Assembly: GCA_902792115.1 (NCBI GenBank)
Contig: CADAYJ010000003.1
Span: forward strand, 66,088 to 99,490
Reading direction: 5' to 3'
Source: an uncultured Ruminococcus sp.
Lineage (GTDB): Bacteria; Bacillota; Clostridia; Oscillospirales; Acutalibacteraceae
Length of the DNA stretch: 33,403 bases
This document shows, one piece after another, positions 24,384 through 32,912 of this stretch (position 1 is its first letter; each line of letters starts with the position of its first letter). Position numbers and translations under genes: made by a program. Below the pieces are notes generated by a model. The model did not search any database and was not told the origin of the DNA. It was given only the letters and a program-made list of their open reading frames with translations.

Positions 24384-26581
24384 TTACTTGAGGTAAGTGC
24401 CGTCCTGACCGATCTTTCCTGTCGGAGCGCTTCCGTTCTTGAGAACGTAGCATCTCATGTTGCCCTGACCGATGGAATCCGTCGTGAGCGAGCCGCCTGT
24501 TACGTTTACGGTCTGACCTGTTACGACCTCGATATACTCGCCGTTCTCAACGCCCGTGAAGGTTGCGCCGCCGGAAACCGTTACGAGGCAGTAGCTGTCT
24601 ACGCCGTTTGCTGTGTAGCGGCGCTTGTAAGCCATACCGCCGTTGCAGCCGTCTGTTGAATACTGTCCCATCTGGAGTGCGGGAACTGCGCGTCTGATCT
24701 GATTAAGTCTTCTGACGTGCTGTGCGAGCGGATTGCTCAGAGTCTCCTGAACCTTGCCGGAAGCATCGTACTCGCCGAAGTCGGACGCTGTAACTGTGCC
24801 CTCAAGGTAATCGCCGAAGTATGCGCGGCCTGTCTTTGCAAGCGGTGCATTCGGGCCGACGTCGATCTCGGCGCCTGCCATGAACTGAACCTCGGAGCCG
24901 TAGTAGATGCAGGGGATTCCGCGGAATGTGAACATAAGGCTCATATTCTCAGCCCATGCAGCCTCGCCGCCGGTGTAGCGGAATCTCTGGCAATCGTCGG
25001 GGCTGTAATCGTGAGAGTCAACGTATACGACGTTCCATGTAGCGTCGTTGTAGTAAGCGTCGCCGCCCTTTGCCGTGTTGAACGCATCGCTTGCGCGCAT
25101 GAAGTTCCAGTGCATCGGGAAGTCGATAACGCCTGTGCCGTTAGCCTTGCTGTAATCGGGCGCATGATAAGCGTTGCCGTTGAGGAATGCGTTGTCGCTT
25201 CTGTTTGTGAAGCTGCCGGCATCTGCCCAAACGCCCCACTGTGCAACAGCCGTGTCATAGTTTGCTTTCCAGTCCGTGGTGCTCCACGCCGGCGCGTTGC
25301 TCTCCTCCTGCCATGTGTAGAAGAAGCAGGAATCGGAAGGACCGCCCTCGTTCATGACCTCACGGCGGCGCGAGCAGACCTCGCCGAAGAGATAGAAGTT
25401 GTCTATCTTCATAAACTCGGGGAAGTAAGCCTTGTTCAGCGTCCAGCGGTTGATGTGCTTCTCTGTATCGAAGCGGAAGCAGTCAACGCCCATGTCGGTG
25501 TATTTAAGGAATGTATCTACAAGATACTGATTTACCTTCGGGTTCTCTGTGTTGAGGTCTACGCAGTCGCCTGCCATCTGACCTGTCTGCTCCGTGTAGG
25601 AGCCGTAGCTGAGGCTCTTGTCGTGGTGGTAGACGTTCTCGGTGTCGTTGCTGTCTTCCTTCATTGCCTCGATTCTCTTGCCGTACTGGAGATCGGGATT
25701 GAGAGAATCATAGTCGGGAGCAACCTTGTCGAGAGGGCCGCTGACTCTCTTCAGGCAGTCGGACGTGCCGAGATCCTGGATCGTATTGTACTCCTTCTCG
25801 AACATCGGGAAGAGGTTCGCCTCGCCGAAGTTACAGGTGTGGTTCCATACAACGTCCTGAACGATCTTGATGCCCTTCGCGTGAGCCGCGTTGATGAGAT
25901 CCTGATACGTTGCGCCATCGCTCTCGTAGCGCGGATCAACCTTGCTGAAATCGCTTGCGTGGTAACCGTGGTAATCGTAGCCGGAGATGTTCTCAACTAC
26001 GGGAGTGATCCAGATCGCCGAGAAGCCGAGAGCCTTGATGTAATCGAGCTTGTCGATAAGTCCCTGGAAATCTCCGCGCCAAGCGGGATCGGTGTCGGGG
26101 TTGTTAGCCTTTTTGTCGTCCCAGCAGTGAACGTTGTTGCCTGTGTCGCCGTCGTAGAAGCGCGTTGTGATATGTTTCCGCCCTGGACAGGCTTCTTTGT
26201 GTACCACTTCTTGCCGTCGTACCAGTATTCGCCTGCCGTAGTCTGCGTAAGCTCGGCGGTGCGGCTGCCGTCGGTGATAAACTGCATATTGATCTTTGTA
26301 ATGCCGTCGAACGTCTTGCTGAACCAGCCGTCGCCCTCGTCGGTCATAGCCTCGCCGGGATACGTCGTCTCAAGATTCTGAGGCAAAGAGTTCCAGTAAT
26401 AGATCGTCGGTGTGCCGGACGCCGGCTTGTAGTGAACCGTGATGCCCGACGCAGCGGACTCTTCCGCATTCACCTCTGCTGCCGACGCATTGACAGAGCT
26501 GCTGAGAGCCGCGATGCTGCCGCTCGTTACAAGACCTGCGAGCAATGCACAGCAAACTATTTTCGTGAAAAGCTTTCTCAT
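24384..26581 (-). pseudogene. Extracellular alpha-amylase (GH13) with N-terminal starch-binding module, frameshifted
   Basis: The gene starts at an ATG (26579-26581) with AGGAGGA eight bases before it and a signal peptide MRKLFTKIVCCALLAGLVTS. A CBM26-like starch-binding module follows at about residues 47-135 (ITVHYKPASGTPTIYYW, WYDGKKWYTKKP). At 26173/26174 the frame breaks: the first frame ends in unrelated residues, while HITTRFYDGDTGNN and the whole GH13 domain continue one base out. Adding one C after GGAAAC restores QGGNHITTRF and a 732-residue protein. GH13 motifs are DVVWNH, the nucleophile Asp in GVDCFRFDTEKH, the acid Glu in YLFGEVCSR and VDSHD. A beta-sandwich C-terminus ends YLK with no dockerin. 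Either a sequencing error or a recent mutation. Confidence 0.88.
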
Positions 26582-26653
26582 TGCAATCTTCCTCCTTGTT
26601 TTGTATGTTGACAGACACAAAAACGCGCATAAATTCCGAATATTACTGTTAAT

Positions 26654-26681
26654 ATTATAGAATACTAAATGTTGTTTTTAA
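26654..26681 (-). promoter_or_regulatory. Probable promoter of the amylase gene
   Basis: TATAAT (26654-26659) on the minus strand with a weak -35 TTAAAA at 16 bases. The weak -35 suggests activation by a regulator. The stretch 26690-26920 upstream has no gene that I can support; it is AT-rich then GC-rich near 26860-26885. Confidence 0.45.
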
Positions 26682-26927
26682 TTCTTTTTTAGAATAAAGA
26701 TATCAATTATTAAACGTGATTGTTGCCAAACTTAAAATACCGTTTTTAGATATTTCGCTGAAATTATGCGCTTCATACAGCCTTTTCCAACCTTTTTTCT
26801 AAACGTCACAATGACTTCATAAAGCTGTCACTTTGCCGTGCGACAATACGTTATAAGGGGGTAGTGCGGCACGCGCGGCGCCCCTCAAGCGAGCCGAACC
26901 CAAGAGCTTTTCGCTCCACGCATACAG

Positions 26928-26968
26928 AAAAGGACGATGCAGACAGATGAGCCTGTATCGTCCTTTTT
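26928..26968. terminator. Strong hairpin terminator after cpsB
   Basis: AAAAGGACGAT and ATCGTCCTTTT form a perfect 11-bp stem, with ACAG/CTGT pairing inside the loop. A-rich and T-rich flanks make it usable on both strands. It closes the wzz-capB-cpsB unit. Confidence 0.88.
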
Positions 26969-26987
26969 AGCTTGTGAAATATTGCTG

Positions 26988-27755
26988 TCAAACCCACATT
27001 CCGAGGATCTTCTTCGGCTTTTTCGCGTCTTCGGGACAGATCGCGGCGCCGGAGTATATCTGCTTCGCTGCGTCGAGGAACCGCTCCTCGTACTTCCCGC
27101 CGTAATTCGAGCGAAGAGCCGCAAAGCCCTTTTCAAGATTGGGCGGACGGCGGCGGCGGGAGTGGCAGTCGCTCGCGATGAACTGAACGAGACCGCGGCG
27201 GATAAGGCAGCCTACAACGGGGCTGAGCTTCGTTTTCGTGACGAGCGTTTCCGCGTTGATCTGCGCGAGGCAGCCAAGGTCGATGAGGTCGTAGAGAGTC
27301 GTGGGATCGCTCATCATGTAGGCGTAGCGCTCAACGTGAGCGATGATCGGGCGGTAGCCTTTATTTATGATCGTGCCGAGCGTGCGGCTGAGACCGTGGG
27401 GGCGCGCCTGAGTCGGCAGCTCGATGAGGATATAGTCGCTGCCCTGATAGCACAGCGGCTCCAGCTCCATGTCCGCCAGTCCGACGGTGTAGTACACCTC
27501 GGCTCCGAGCTTGAAGTTGATATCCATTCCGGCGAATTCCTTTGAAGCGCGCAGCTGCTCCAGAGCTTCGCCGCGCGCGGAAACGAACTCGTCCACCGAT
27601 ATTCTGTCTGAATCAAAGTGGGGCGTGAACATTATATTTGTCACGCCCTGGTTTATCTCTTCGCGGAGCAGCGCGATGGAGACTTCGAGATTTTTTGCGC
27701 CGTCATCAATACCGGGAAGAATATGACAATGGAGATCAGTCTTCTGTGTCACCAT
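26988..27755 (-). CDS. cpsB: CpsB/CapC-type tyrosine-protein phosphatase (PHP family)
   Basis: This manganese-dependent PHP-fold phosphatase removes phosphate from the tyrosine cluster of the partner kinase. The chosen ATG (27753-27755) has GGAGG eight bases upstream and gives 255 residues starting MVTQKTDLHCHILPG, whose DLHCHILPGIDDGA is the first metal motif. FTPHF near residue 45, AHVERY near 135 and FIASDCHSR near 190 are the other metal ligands. The first 20 bases overlap the end of the kinase gene. A strong terminator follows. Confidence 0.93.
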   Translation of the reverse strand: MVTQKTDLHCHILPGIDDGAKNLEVSIALLREEINQGVTNIMFTPHFDSDRISVDEFVSARGEALEQLRASKEFAGMDINFKLGAEVYYTVGLADMELEPLCYQGSDYILIELPTQARPHGLSRTLGTIINKGYRPIIAHVERYAYMMSDPTTLYDLIDLGCLAQINAETLVTKTKLSPVVGCLIRRGLVQFIASDCHSRRRRPPNLEKGFAALRSNYGGKYEERFLDAAKQIYSGAAICPEDAKKPKKILGMWV

Positions 27756-28506
27756 AATAGTATCCTCCGTACTTATAGCCGTACTTGTAGTAGTACGAAT
27801 TTGAAACGTCGGAATCAACCTTGTATTCCATGAGGATCGCGCCGAGCACTTTAAGACCTGCATTTTCAATATTCATCTTCGCGCGCTCTACCATTCGCTT
27901 GTCGGTAGAATCGTGCTTGATCGCAAGTATTGCGCCGTCCATGTGTTTTCCGAGGACGGAAACGTCGGAGATGCCGAGGCACGGCGGTGTATCGTAGATA
28001 ACGTAGTCGTATTTTTCCGCGAGCGATGCCACGATCTTCTCCATCTTCGTGCTGGAGAGGATCTCTGTCGGGTTCGGCGGAATAGCTCCTCCGAGGAGAA
28101 TATCAAGGTCGGAGTCCTTGTGCTTGAAGATCGCCTTTTCAAGCGGCACCTCGCCCTTGAGGACGTGTGTGAGTCCGATCGAGCTGCGCTGCAGGCGGTG
28201 TACGCTCGGTCTTCTGAGGTCGCAGTCTACGATGCAGACCTTCTTGCCGTAGCCGGAGAGCGCGAGGGCGAGATTTGTGGAAAGGTTTGTCTTTCCCTCG
28301 TCCTGAATCGTAGATGTTACGAGAATGCTCTTGCACTCCTGCGCGACCGCGATAAACTCAATGTTGGAGGCTATCATCTTGAACGCCTCAACGTAATACG
28401 TCGGCGCGTTCGGATTCGAGATGCTGAAGACCTCTTTCGTAGTTACATGGTGCTTCTTGCCTCTGTGGTGTTTATGGGGCTTTGTCTGTGTTGCTTCACT
28501 GCTCAT
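27736..28506 (-). CDS. capB: CapB/CpsD-type bacterial tyrosine kinase
   Basis: This cytoplasmic BY-kinase of 256 residues works with the Wzz-like adaptor to control polysaccharide assembly. Walker A is in STIQDEGKTNLSTNLA near residue 66, Walker A' in VCIVDCDLRRPSVH near 92, and Walker B in YDYVIYDTPP near 167. The C-terminus YYYKYGYKYGGYYYG is the autophosphorylated tyrosine cluster. The N-terminal 30 residues are His/Lys-rich. The start overlaps the adaptor stop by four bases (ATGA). Confidence 0.94.
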   Translation of the reverse strand: MSSEATQTKPHKHHRGKKHHVTTKEVFSISNPNAPTYYVEAFKMIASNIEFIAVAQECKSILVTSTIQDEGKTNLSTNLALALSGYGKKVCIVDCDLRRPSVHRLQRSSIGLTHVLKGEVPLEKAIFKHKDSDLDILLGGAIPPNPTEILSSTKMEKIVASLAEKYDYVIYDTPPCLGISDVSVLGKHMDGAILAIKHDSTDKRMVERAKMNIENAGLKVLGAILMEYKVDSDVSNSYYYKYGYKYGGYYYGDTED

Positions 28507-29225
28507 TTCTCGGCGAACTCCTTTCCTTCAACGTACGGGATAACGCCAAGCACCGGGATACCAAGCGTATTTGTAACGTCTGCTTCCGTTTTGAATTTCG
28601 TATCCAGCATCTCCCGGAGGATAATGAAAGCCGCTGCCGCGACAGCGCCGCCGAGGATACCGATCGCCGTATTCTTCTTCCTGTTCGGCGAAACGGGATT
28701 ACCGTTGTTCGAGAGAGCCGGCTCGTTAAGATCCTTTACGGAGCCTGCCTCTACCTTTTCAAGGATAACCGGCTTTGAGTATTTTACGAACTTGTCCACA
28801 AGATTGAGCGCATATTCGGGGTTGGTGCTCGTGCAGGAGATCTCAACGACCTGAGTCTCGCCGACAAGACCGACCTGGATCGAGTTTTTCAGCTCCTCGT
28901 TGCTGATATCGAGGTCGAGATCCTTCTTTACGGACTCAAGCACGTTATCAGCCTTGATGATGATCGAATAGAGCTGCGCGAGATCCTGAGAGCTCTGGAT
29001 CTCACTGGGGTAAATGTACTGGGAATCTGTCGCTCTGTTGTTGATGATAACCGTCGCGGTCGCTCTGTATCTTTCGGGGATAAGGAAGCGCGTAACGGAA
29101 TACGCAAGTCCGCCTCCGATTATCGCAGCGATCAGTATGAAGACGACGTGCTTTTTCAGCAGATTGAACATCATCATCAGATCAATCGTATATTCCTCAT
29201 TATTTCTATTGTTATTTTCATTCAT
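28503..29225 (-). CDS. Wzz/CpsC-type chain-length adaptor of the tyrosine kinase
   Basis: The 240-residue membrane protein has a first membrane segment at about residues 27-48 (HVVFILIAAIIGGGLAYSV), an extracytoplasmic Wzz domain, and a second segment near 187-205 (TAIGILGGAVAAAAFIILR) followed by a short cytoplasmic tail that would activate the kinase. A proline-containing stretch NNGNPVSPNRKK lies just before the second segment, as in the family. It heads the three-gene unit. No glycosyltransferase, flippase or polymerase gene lies nearby in the window. Confidence 0.9.
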   Translation of the reverse strand: MNENNNRNNEEYTIDLMMMFNLLKKHVVFILIAAIIGGGLAYSVTRFLIPERYRATATVIINNRATDSQYIYPSEIQSSQDLAQLYSIIIKADNVLESVKKDLDLDISNEELKNSIQVGLVGETQVVEISCTSTNPEYALNLVDKFVKYSKPVILEKVEAGSVKDLNEPALSNNGNPVSPNRKKNTAIGILGGAVAAAAFIILREMLDTKFKTEADVTNTLGIPVLGVIPYVEGKEFAEK

Positions 29226-29305
29226 TAACAGTGATCCACCTTTTCCGCCCGGCCATAGGGCATTGATAAATAATGATCATCCTATAAACAAACAATCCAA
29301 GCATT

Positions 29306-29334
29306 ATTATTGCATTTTCTATCATTTTTGTCAA
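29306..29334 (-). promoter_or_regulatory. Promoter of the wzz-capB-cpsB unit
   Basis: TTGACA (29329-29334), 17 bases, AATAAT (29306-29311) on the minus strand, about 80 bases before the Wzz ATG. Two TGATTCAA words (near 29362 and 29395) lie upstream and could be regulator sites. Confidence 0.75.
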
Positions 29335-29403
29335 GTACGTATTTACCAAAACAGGAACATTGAATCAGATCCTTTTCGTAATTTGTGCTGTTGAATCAAA
29401 TAC

Positions 29404-30930
29404 TTACCTGTTCCAGTATTTTCTGTCGAGACTCCGATACTGGACAGCCTCCGCGACGTGTGGAGACTTAATCGTTTCGCTGCCCTCAAGATCAGCAATC
29501 GTCCGGGATACTTTCAGGATCTTGCTGTAAGCGCGCGAGGAAAGCCCCAGCTTTTCAAACGCCCTTTTGAGCAGCGCGTCCGCCTTGTCGTCGAGAGCGC
29601 AGAACTCATGCAGCTTGCCGGACGGTATCCGCGCATTGGCGGAGAAGCCGAGACCTTCGTAGCGGCGCGCCTGTATCTGCCTTGCGCGGTTCACCCTCTC
29701 CCTGATCTTCTCCGAGGACTCGGCAGGCTGCGCGTTTGAAAGCTCCTCATACTGCACGGCAGGGACCTCGATGTGGATATCTATCCTGTCGAGAAGCGGT
29801 CCGGATATCTTGTTGAGATACCTGTTCACATCATTTTTCGAGCAGGTGCATTTCCTCACGCCTGTACCGTAGTAACCGCACGGGCACGGGTTCATCGCGC
29901 AGACGAGCGCCACCGAACACGGGTACGAGAGCGTGCCGCTCACGCGCGAGATCGTGACTACGCCGTCTTCGAGGGGCTGGCGCAGCACCTCCATCGTCTG
30001 ACGGGAGAATTCCGGGAACTCGTCGAGGAACAGCACTCCGTTGTGCGCGAGCGATATCTCGCCGGGGCGCGGCACCGTTCCTCCGCCTGCAAGCCCCATC
30101 GGCGAGATCGTGTGGTGCGGCGAGCGGAACGGACGAATATTGATAAGCGAAACGCCGCCCGGGAGCGTTCCTGCGATCGAGTGTATCTTTGTCGTCTCGA
30201 TCATCTCGGCGAACGTCATGTCGGGAAGGATCGTGGGGATACGCTGCGCGATCATGCTTTTTCCCGAGCCGGGAGGGCCGACGAGCAGGATATTGTGGCT
30301 GCCGGCGGCGGCGATCTCAACGGCGCGCTTCGCCTCGTGCTGCCCCTTCACCTGCGAGAAATCGACGGCGAAGTCCCCGAGCGTCATTGTAAGCTGCTCC
30401 GGATCGGCCTTTTCCATCGTTTTCTGCCCTGTGAGATGATAGTACAGCGACATGACGTCCTTCGTCGGGAATACGTCTATCCCCTTCACGACGGCGGCCT
30501 CGGCGCGGTTGCCGTACGGAACGAAAATGCGCTTGAAGCCGAGCTTCTGCGCCTCGATCGTCATAGGCAGCACGCCGTTGACGGAGTTGACCGTGCCGGA
30601 GAGAGAAAGCTCGCCGATGAAAACAGAGTCGTCCGTTTCGGCGGAAAGCTGACCGGAGAGCTTCAGAAGCGCTGCGAGGATCGGAAGATCGTAGAGCGGC
30701 CCCACCTTTTTTGTGTCGGCAGGCGCGAGATTCACCGTGATATGACCGAGGGGAAAGTCGAAGCCGCAGTTTCTCATCGCGGAGCGGACGCGGTCGCGCG
30801 ACTCCTTGACGGCAGCGTCGGGAAGCCCGACGACGTCAAACGCGGGAAGCCCCTGCGAGAGGGAAGCCTCCACCTCTACCCTATACGCTTCGATCCCCCG
30901 AAGTCCCATTCCGTTTATGCTCACAACCAT
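29404..30930 (-). CDS. comM: YifB/ComM-family Mg-chelatase-like AAA+ ATPase
   Basis: The 508-residue protein resembles ComM, a hexameric helicase that aids branch migration during natural transformation in other bacteria. An N-terminal Lon-protease-like substrate domain (ASLSQGLPAFDVVGLPDAAVKESRDRV) covers about 1-170. The AAA+ core has Walker A GPPGSGKSMIAQRIP near 220 and Walker B GVLFLDEFPEF near 297. CAMNPCPCGYYG with RKCTCS is the conserved Cys cluster. A C-terminal Mg-chelatase domain ends at KYWNR. A TATAAT hexamer at 30968-30973 upstream may be its -10, but the -35 is poor. Confidence 0.93.
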   Translation of the reverse strand: MVVSINGMGLRGIEAYRVEVEASLSQGLPAFDVVGLPDAAVKESRDRVRSAMRNCGFDFPLGHITVNLAPADTKKVGPLYDLPILAALLKLSGQLSAETDDSVFIGELSLSGTVNSVNGVLPMTIEAQKLGFKRIFVPYGNRAEAAVVKGIDVFPTKDVMSLYYHLTGQKTMEKADPEQLTMTLGDFAVDFSQVKGQHEAKRAVEIAAAGSHNILLVGPPGSGKSMIAQRIPTILPDMTFAEMIETTKIHSIAGTLPGGVSLINIRPFRSPHHTISPMGLAGGGTVPRPGEISLAHNGVLFLDEFPEFSRQTMEVLRQPLEDGVVTISRVSGTLSYPCSVALVCAMNPCPCGYYGTGVRKCTCSKNDVNRYLNKISGPLLDRIDIHIEVPAVQYEELSNAQPAESSEKIRERVNRARQIQARRYEGLGFSANARIPSGKLHEFCALDDKADALLKRAFEKLGLSSRAYSKILKVSRTIADLEGSETIKSPHVAEAVQYRSLDRKYWNR

Positions 30931-31030
30931 GATCCTTCACCAGCCTTGAATACTTTGGTATTTTTATATTATACTATACTTTATCCGAAATTTCCATAGG
31001 CGGAGAAAAATATTATGCGCTATATACAAT

Positions 31031-31059
31031 AAAAACCCTCCCGCCAAAAGACGGGAGGG
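31031..31059 (-). terminator. Terminator after gap
   Basis: CCCTCCCG pairs with CGGGAGGG (8 bp, loop of eight), then TTTTT on the minus strand, just after the gap stop. Confidence 0.92.
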
Positions 31060-31080
31060 CAAATGTTCTGTCTGTCGCGA

Positions 31081-32115
31081 TTACAGCTCTGCGAAGTACT
31101 TGATGGTTCTGACCATCTGGCTTGTGTAGCTGTTCTCGTTGTCGTACCAGGATACAACCTGAACCTCGTAGAGGTCGTCAGCGATCTTGGAAACCATTGT
31201 CTGTGTAGCGTCGAAGAGAGAACCGTATCTCATGCCGATAACGTCGCTCGATACGATCGGATCCTCGTTGTAGCCGAAGGACTCGGAAGCTGCTGCCTTC
31301 ATTGCTGCATTGATGCCGTCAGCCGTAACGTCAGCGCCCTTAACAACTGCCGTAAGGATAGTTGTGGAGCCTGTCGGAACCGGTACACGCTGAGCGGAGC
31401 CGATGAGCTTGCCGTTAAGCTCGGGGATTACAAGGCCGATAGCCTTTGCAGCGCCCGTGGAGTTCGGAACGATGTTAGCAGCGCCTGCTCTTGCTCTTCT
31501 GAGGTCGCCCTTTCTGTGGGGACCGTCAAGGATCATCTGATCGCCTGTGTAAGCGTGGATCGTGCTCATGATACCGCTCTGGATCGGAGCGTAATCGTTA
31601 AGAGCCTTAGCCATCGGAGCAAGGCAGTTCGTTGTGCAGGAAGCAGCGGAGATGATTGTATCATCAGCCGTAAGAGTCTTCTCGTTTACGCTGTAAACGA
31701 TCGTCTTGAGGTCCTTGCCTGCCGGTGCAGAGATAACGACCTTCTTTGCGCCTGCGTCGATGTGAGCCTGAGACTTGTCCTTCGAGCAGTAGAAACCTGT
31801 GCACTCGAGAACTACGTCAACGCCGATCTCGCCCCAGGGGAGCTCAGCAGCGTTAGCCTTTGCGTAGATCGTAAGAGTCTTGCCGTCTACCGTGATCGTA
31901 CCTGCCTCGTCGTCAGCCTCAACTGTGTGAGCGTTCTGGCCGATAACGCCGCAGTAACCGCCCTGTGCTGTGTCATACTTGAGAAGGTTAGCGAGCATGG
32001 AAGGCTTTGTAAGATCGTTGATAGCAACTACCTCGTAGCCCTCTGCGCCAAACATCTGACGGAAAGCAAGACGGCCGATACGACCGAAACCATTGATTGC
32101 AACTTTTACTGCCAT
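31081..32115 (-). CDS. gap: Glyceraldehyde-3-phosphate dehydrogenase, type I
   Basis: This glycolytic enzyme of 344 residues starts [19 protein letters not shown] with the NAD-binding motif. The catalytic Cys is in [15 protein letters not shown] near residue 155 and the catalytic His in [10 protein letters not shown] near 182; the NAD-contact [15 protein letters not shown] ends the protein. Codons are strongly biased, consistent with high expression. TTAGGAGG precedes the ATG, and it is a single-gene unit with its own promoter and terminator. Confidence 0.98.
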   Translation of the reverse strand: MAVKVAINGFGRIGRLAFRQMFGAEGYEVVAINDLTKPSMLANLLKYDTAQGGYCGVIGQNAHTVEADDEAGTITVDGKTLTIYAKANAAELPWGEIGVDVVLECTGFYCSKDKSQAHIDAGAKKVVISAPAGKDLKTIVYSVNEKTLTADDTIISAASCTTNCLAPMAKALNDYAPIQSGIMSTIHAYTGDQMILDGPHRKGDLRRARAGAANIVPNSTGAAKAIGLVIPELNGKLIGSAQRVPVPTGSTTILTAVVKGADVTADGINAAMKAAASESFGYNEDPIVSSDVIGMRYGSLFDATQTMVSKIADDLYEVQVVSWYDNENSYTSQMVRTIKYFAEL

Positions 32116-32179
32116 TGGATTTATCCTCCTAAAATTAAAATTTTAACAATTCAAAAAACTATCAAATAGTTCATTATTT

Positions 32180-32208
32180 ATTTTATACTATTCTTGCAAA
32201 ATTTACAA
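32180..32208 (-). promoter_or_regulatory. Promoter of gap
   Basis: TTGTAA (32203-32208), 17 bases, TAAAAT (32180-32185) on the minus strand, followed by an AT-rich leader and AGGAGG. The stretch 32209-32330 between this and the plus-strand promoter is AT-rich and holds no gene. Confidence 0.75.
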
Positions 32209-32331
32209 GTCCTTTATGAAAATTTGTTGGAAAATAATAAGAAAAAATTCAAAATTTACCTTTTGTTAAAAATTCAATATCAGTGACAGAAACTTTTTGA
32301 TAAAATATCGCCCGAAAATGGATTTGTGATA

Positions 32332-32360
32332 TTGACAAAAATGTTATTTAAGGCTACAAT
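32332..32360 (+). promoter_or_regulatory. Plus-strand sigma-A promoter with no coding gene close by
   Basis: TTGACA (32332-32337), 17 bases, TACAAT (32355-32360). It fires away from gap, towards the structured stretch starting at about 32367. Confidence 0.8.
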
Positions 32361-32366
32361 ATTATA

Positions 32367-32441
32367 GGTAAGCTTTTACCCGCCGGGAGCGGGGCGCAAG
32401 GGCTTGCCCATAAGCTCAAAAATGCCCGGAGGAGGGCTTTT
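32367..32441 (+). ncRNA. Candidate small structured RNA or start of a long rny leader
   Basis: From the expected start site come stems GGTAA/TTACC (32367-32380), CCCGC/GCGGG (32379-32393) and GGGC/GCCC (32400-32409), then a GCCC/GGGC stem with TTTT (32424-32441) that may be a weak terminator. The first two stems share two bases, so they may compete. I do not recognise a known RNA family. It could instead be the 5' part of a leader reaching rny. Confidence 0.35.
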
Positions 32442-32912
32442 CGACGCTTATCTTTTGATGATCGGACTCCGAGAGCCGTTTCTATATTATGTGATTCGTT
32501 TACATCTCACAGTTTTATTATTTTTATACCGATTCTCATTCAGAGACTTTACTGTGTATCCTCAAAAGTTTTTTCGCCCGGTACGCGCAGCTGCAAGGAT
32601 CAGGCAGAAGATGTCTGAAGGATCTGTGAAAAGCGGTATTAACACCTGTACGGTTTGTTTATTGAAAGATCATGCACCTGCTTTTGCGGGGGCGTTTATG
32701 ATATCCGTTTTGATAACGATACTTAAGAAGTGTTGCAAAAAATGATATGATCGTGAATTGACGCGCGGCGTGCCTCATACGGCAGCTTTGAACGCCCGCG
32801 GAGAGCGCGCACACGGCGCGCACTACAACCGAATATGAGACGGCCTTCGGGTTGATCTAAATTATTACGCTTACGGAAATTTTCAGATCAAACAAGGAGG
32901 TGTCAGACTACC
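32442..32912 (+). other. Leader/intergenic region before rny
   Basis: No convincing gene lies here. A possible promoter TTAAGA (32723-32728), 17 bases, TATGAT (32746-32751) could start rny. Downstream are a GCGCGC/GCGCGC hairpin (32805-32821) and a TTGATCT/AGATCAA stem (32852-32891) ending just before the AAGGAGG site at 32894-32900. The 32442-32720 stretch shows no gene that I can support. Confidence 0.5.

Noticed and set aside
24717..26381. Plus-strand frame of 554 codons opposite the amylase
   Set aside because: It is antisense to a clear GH13 gene, low-complexity Val/Cys/Ala, and has no start signal.
29773..30999. Plus-strand frame of 408 codons opposite comM
   Set aside because: It is Arg/His-rich mirror translation of a conserved ATPase.
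32404..32745. Plus-strand frame of 113 codons before rny
   Set aside because: It starts at TTG with no ribosome site, overlaps the structured stretch and has no recognisable domain. It might be a small membrane protein but cannot be supported.
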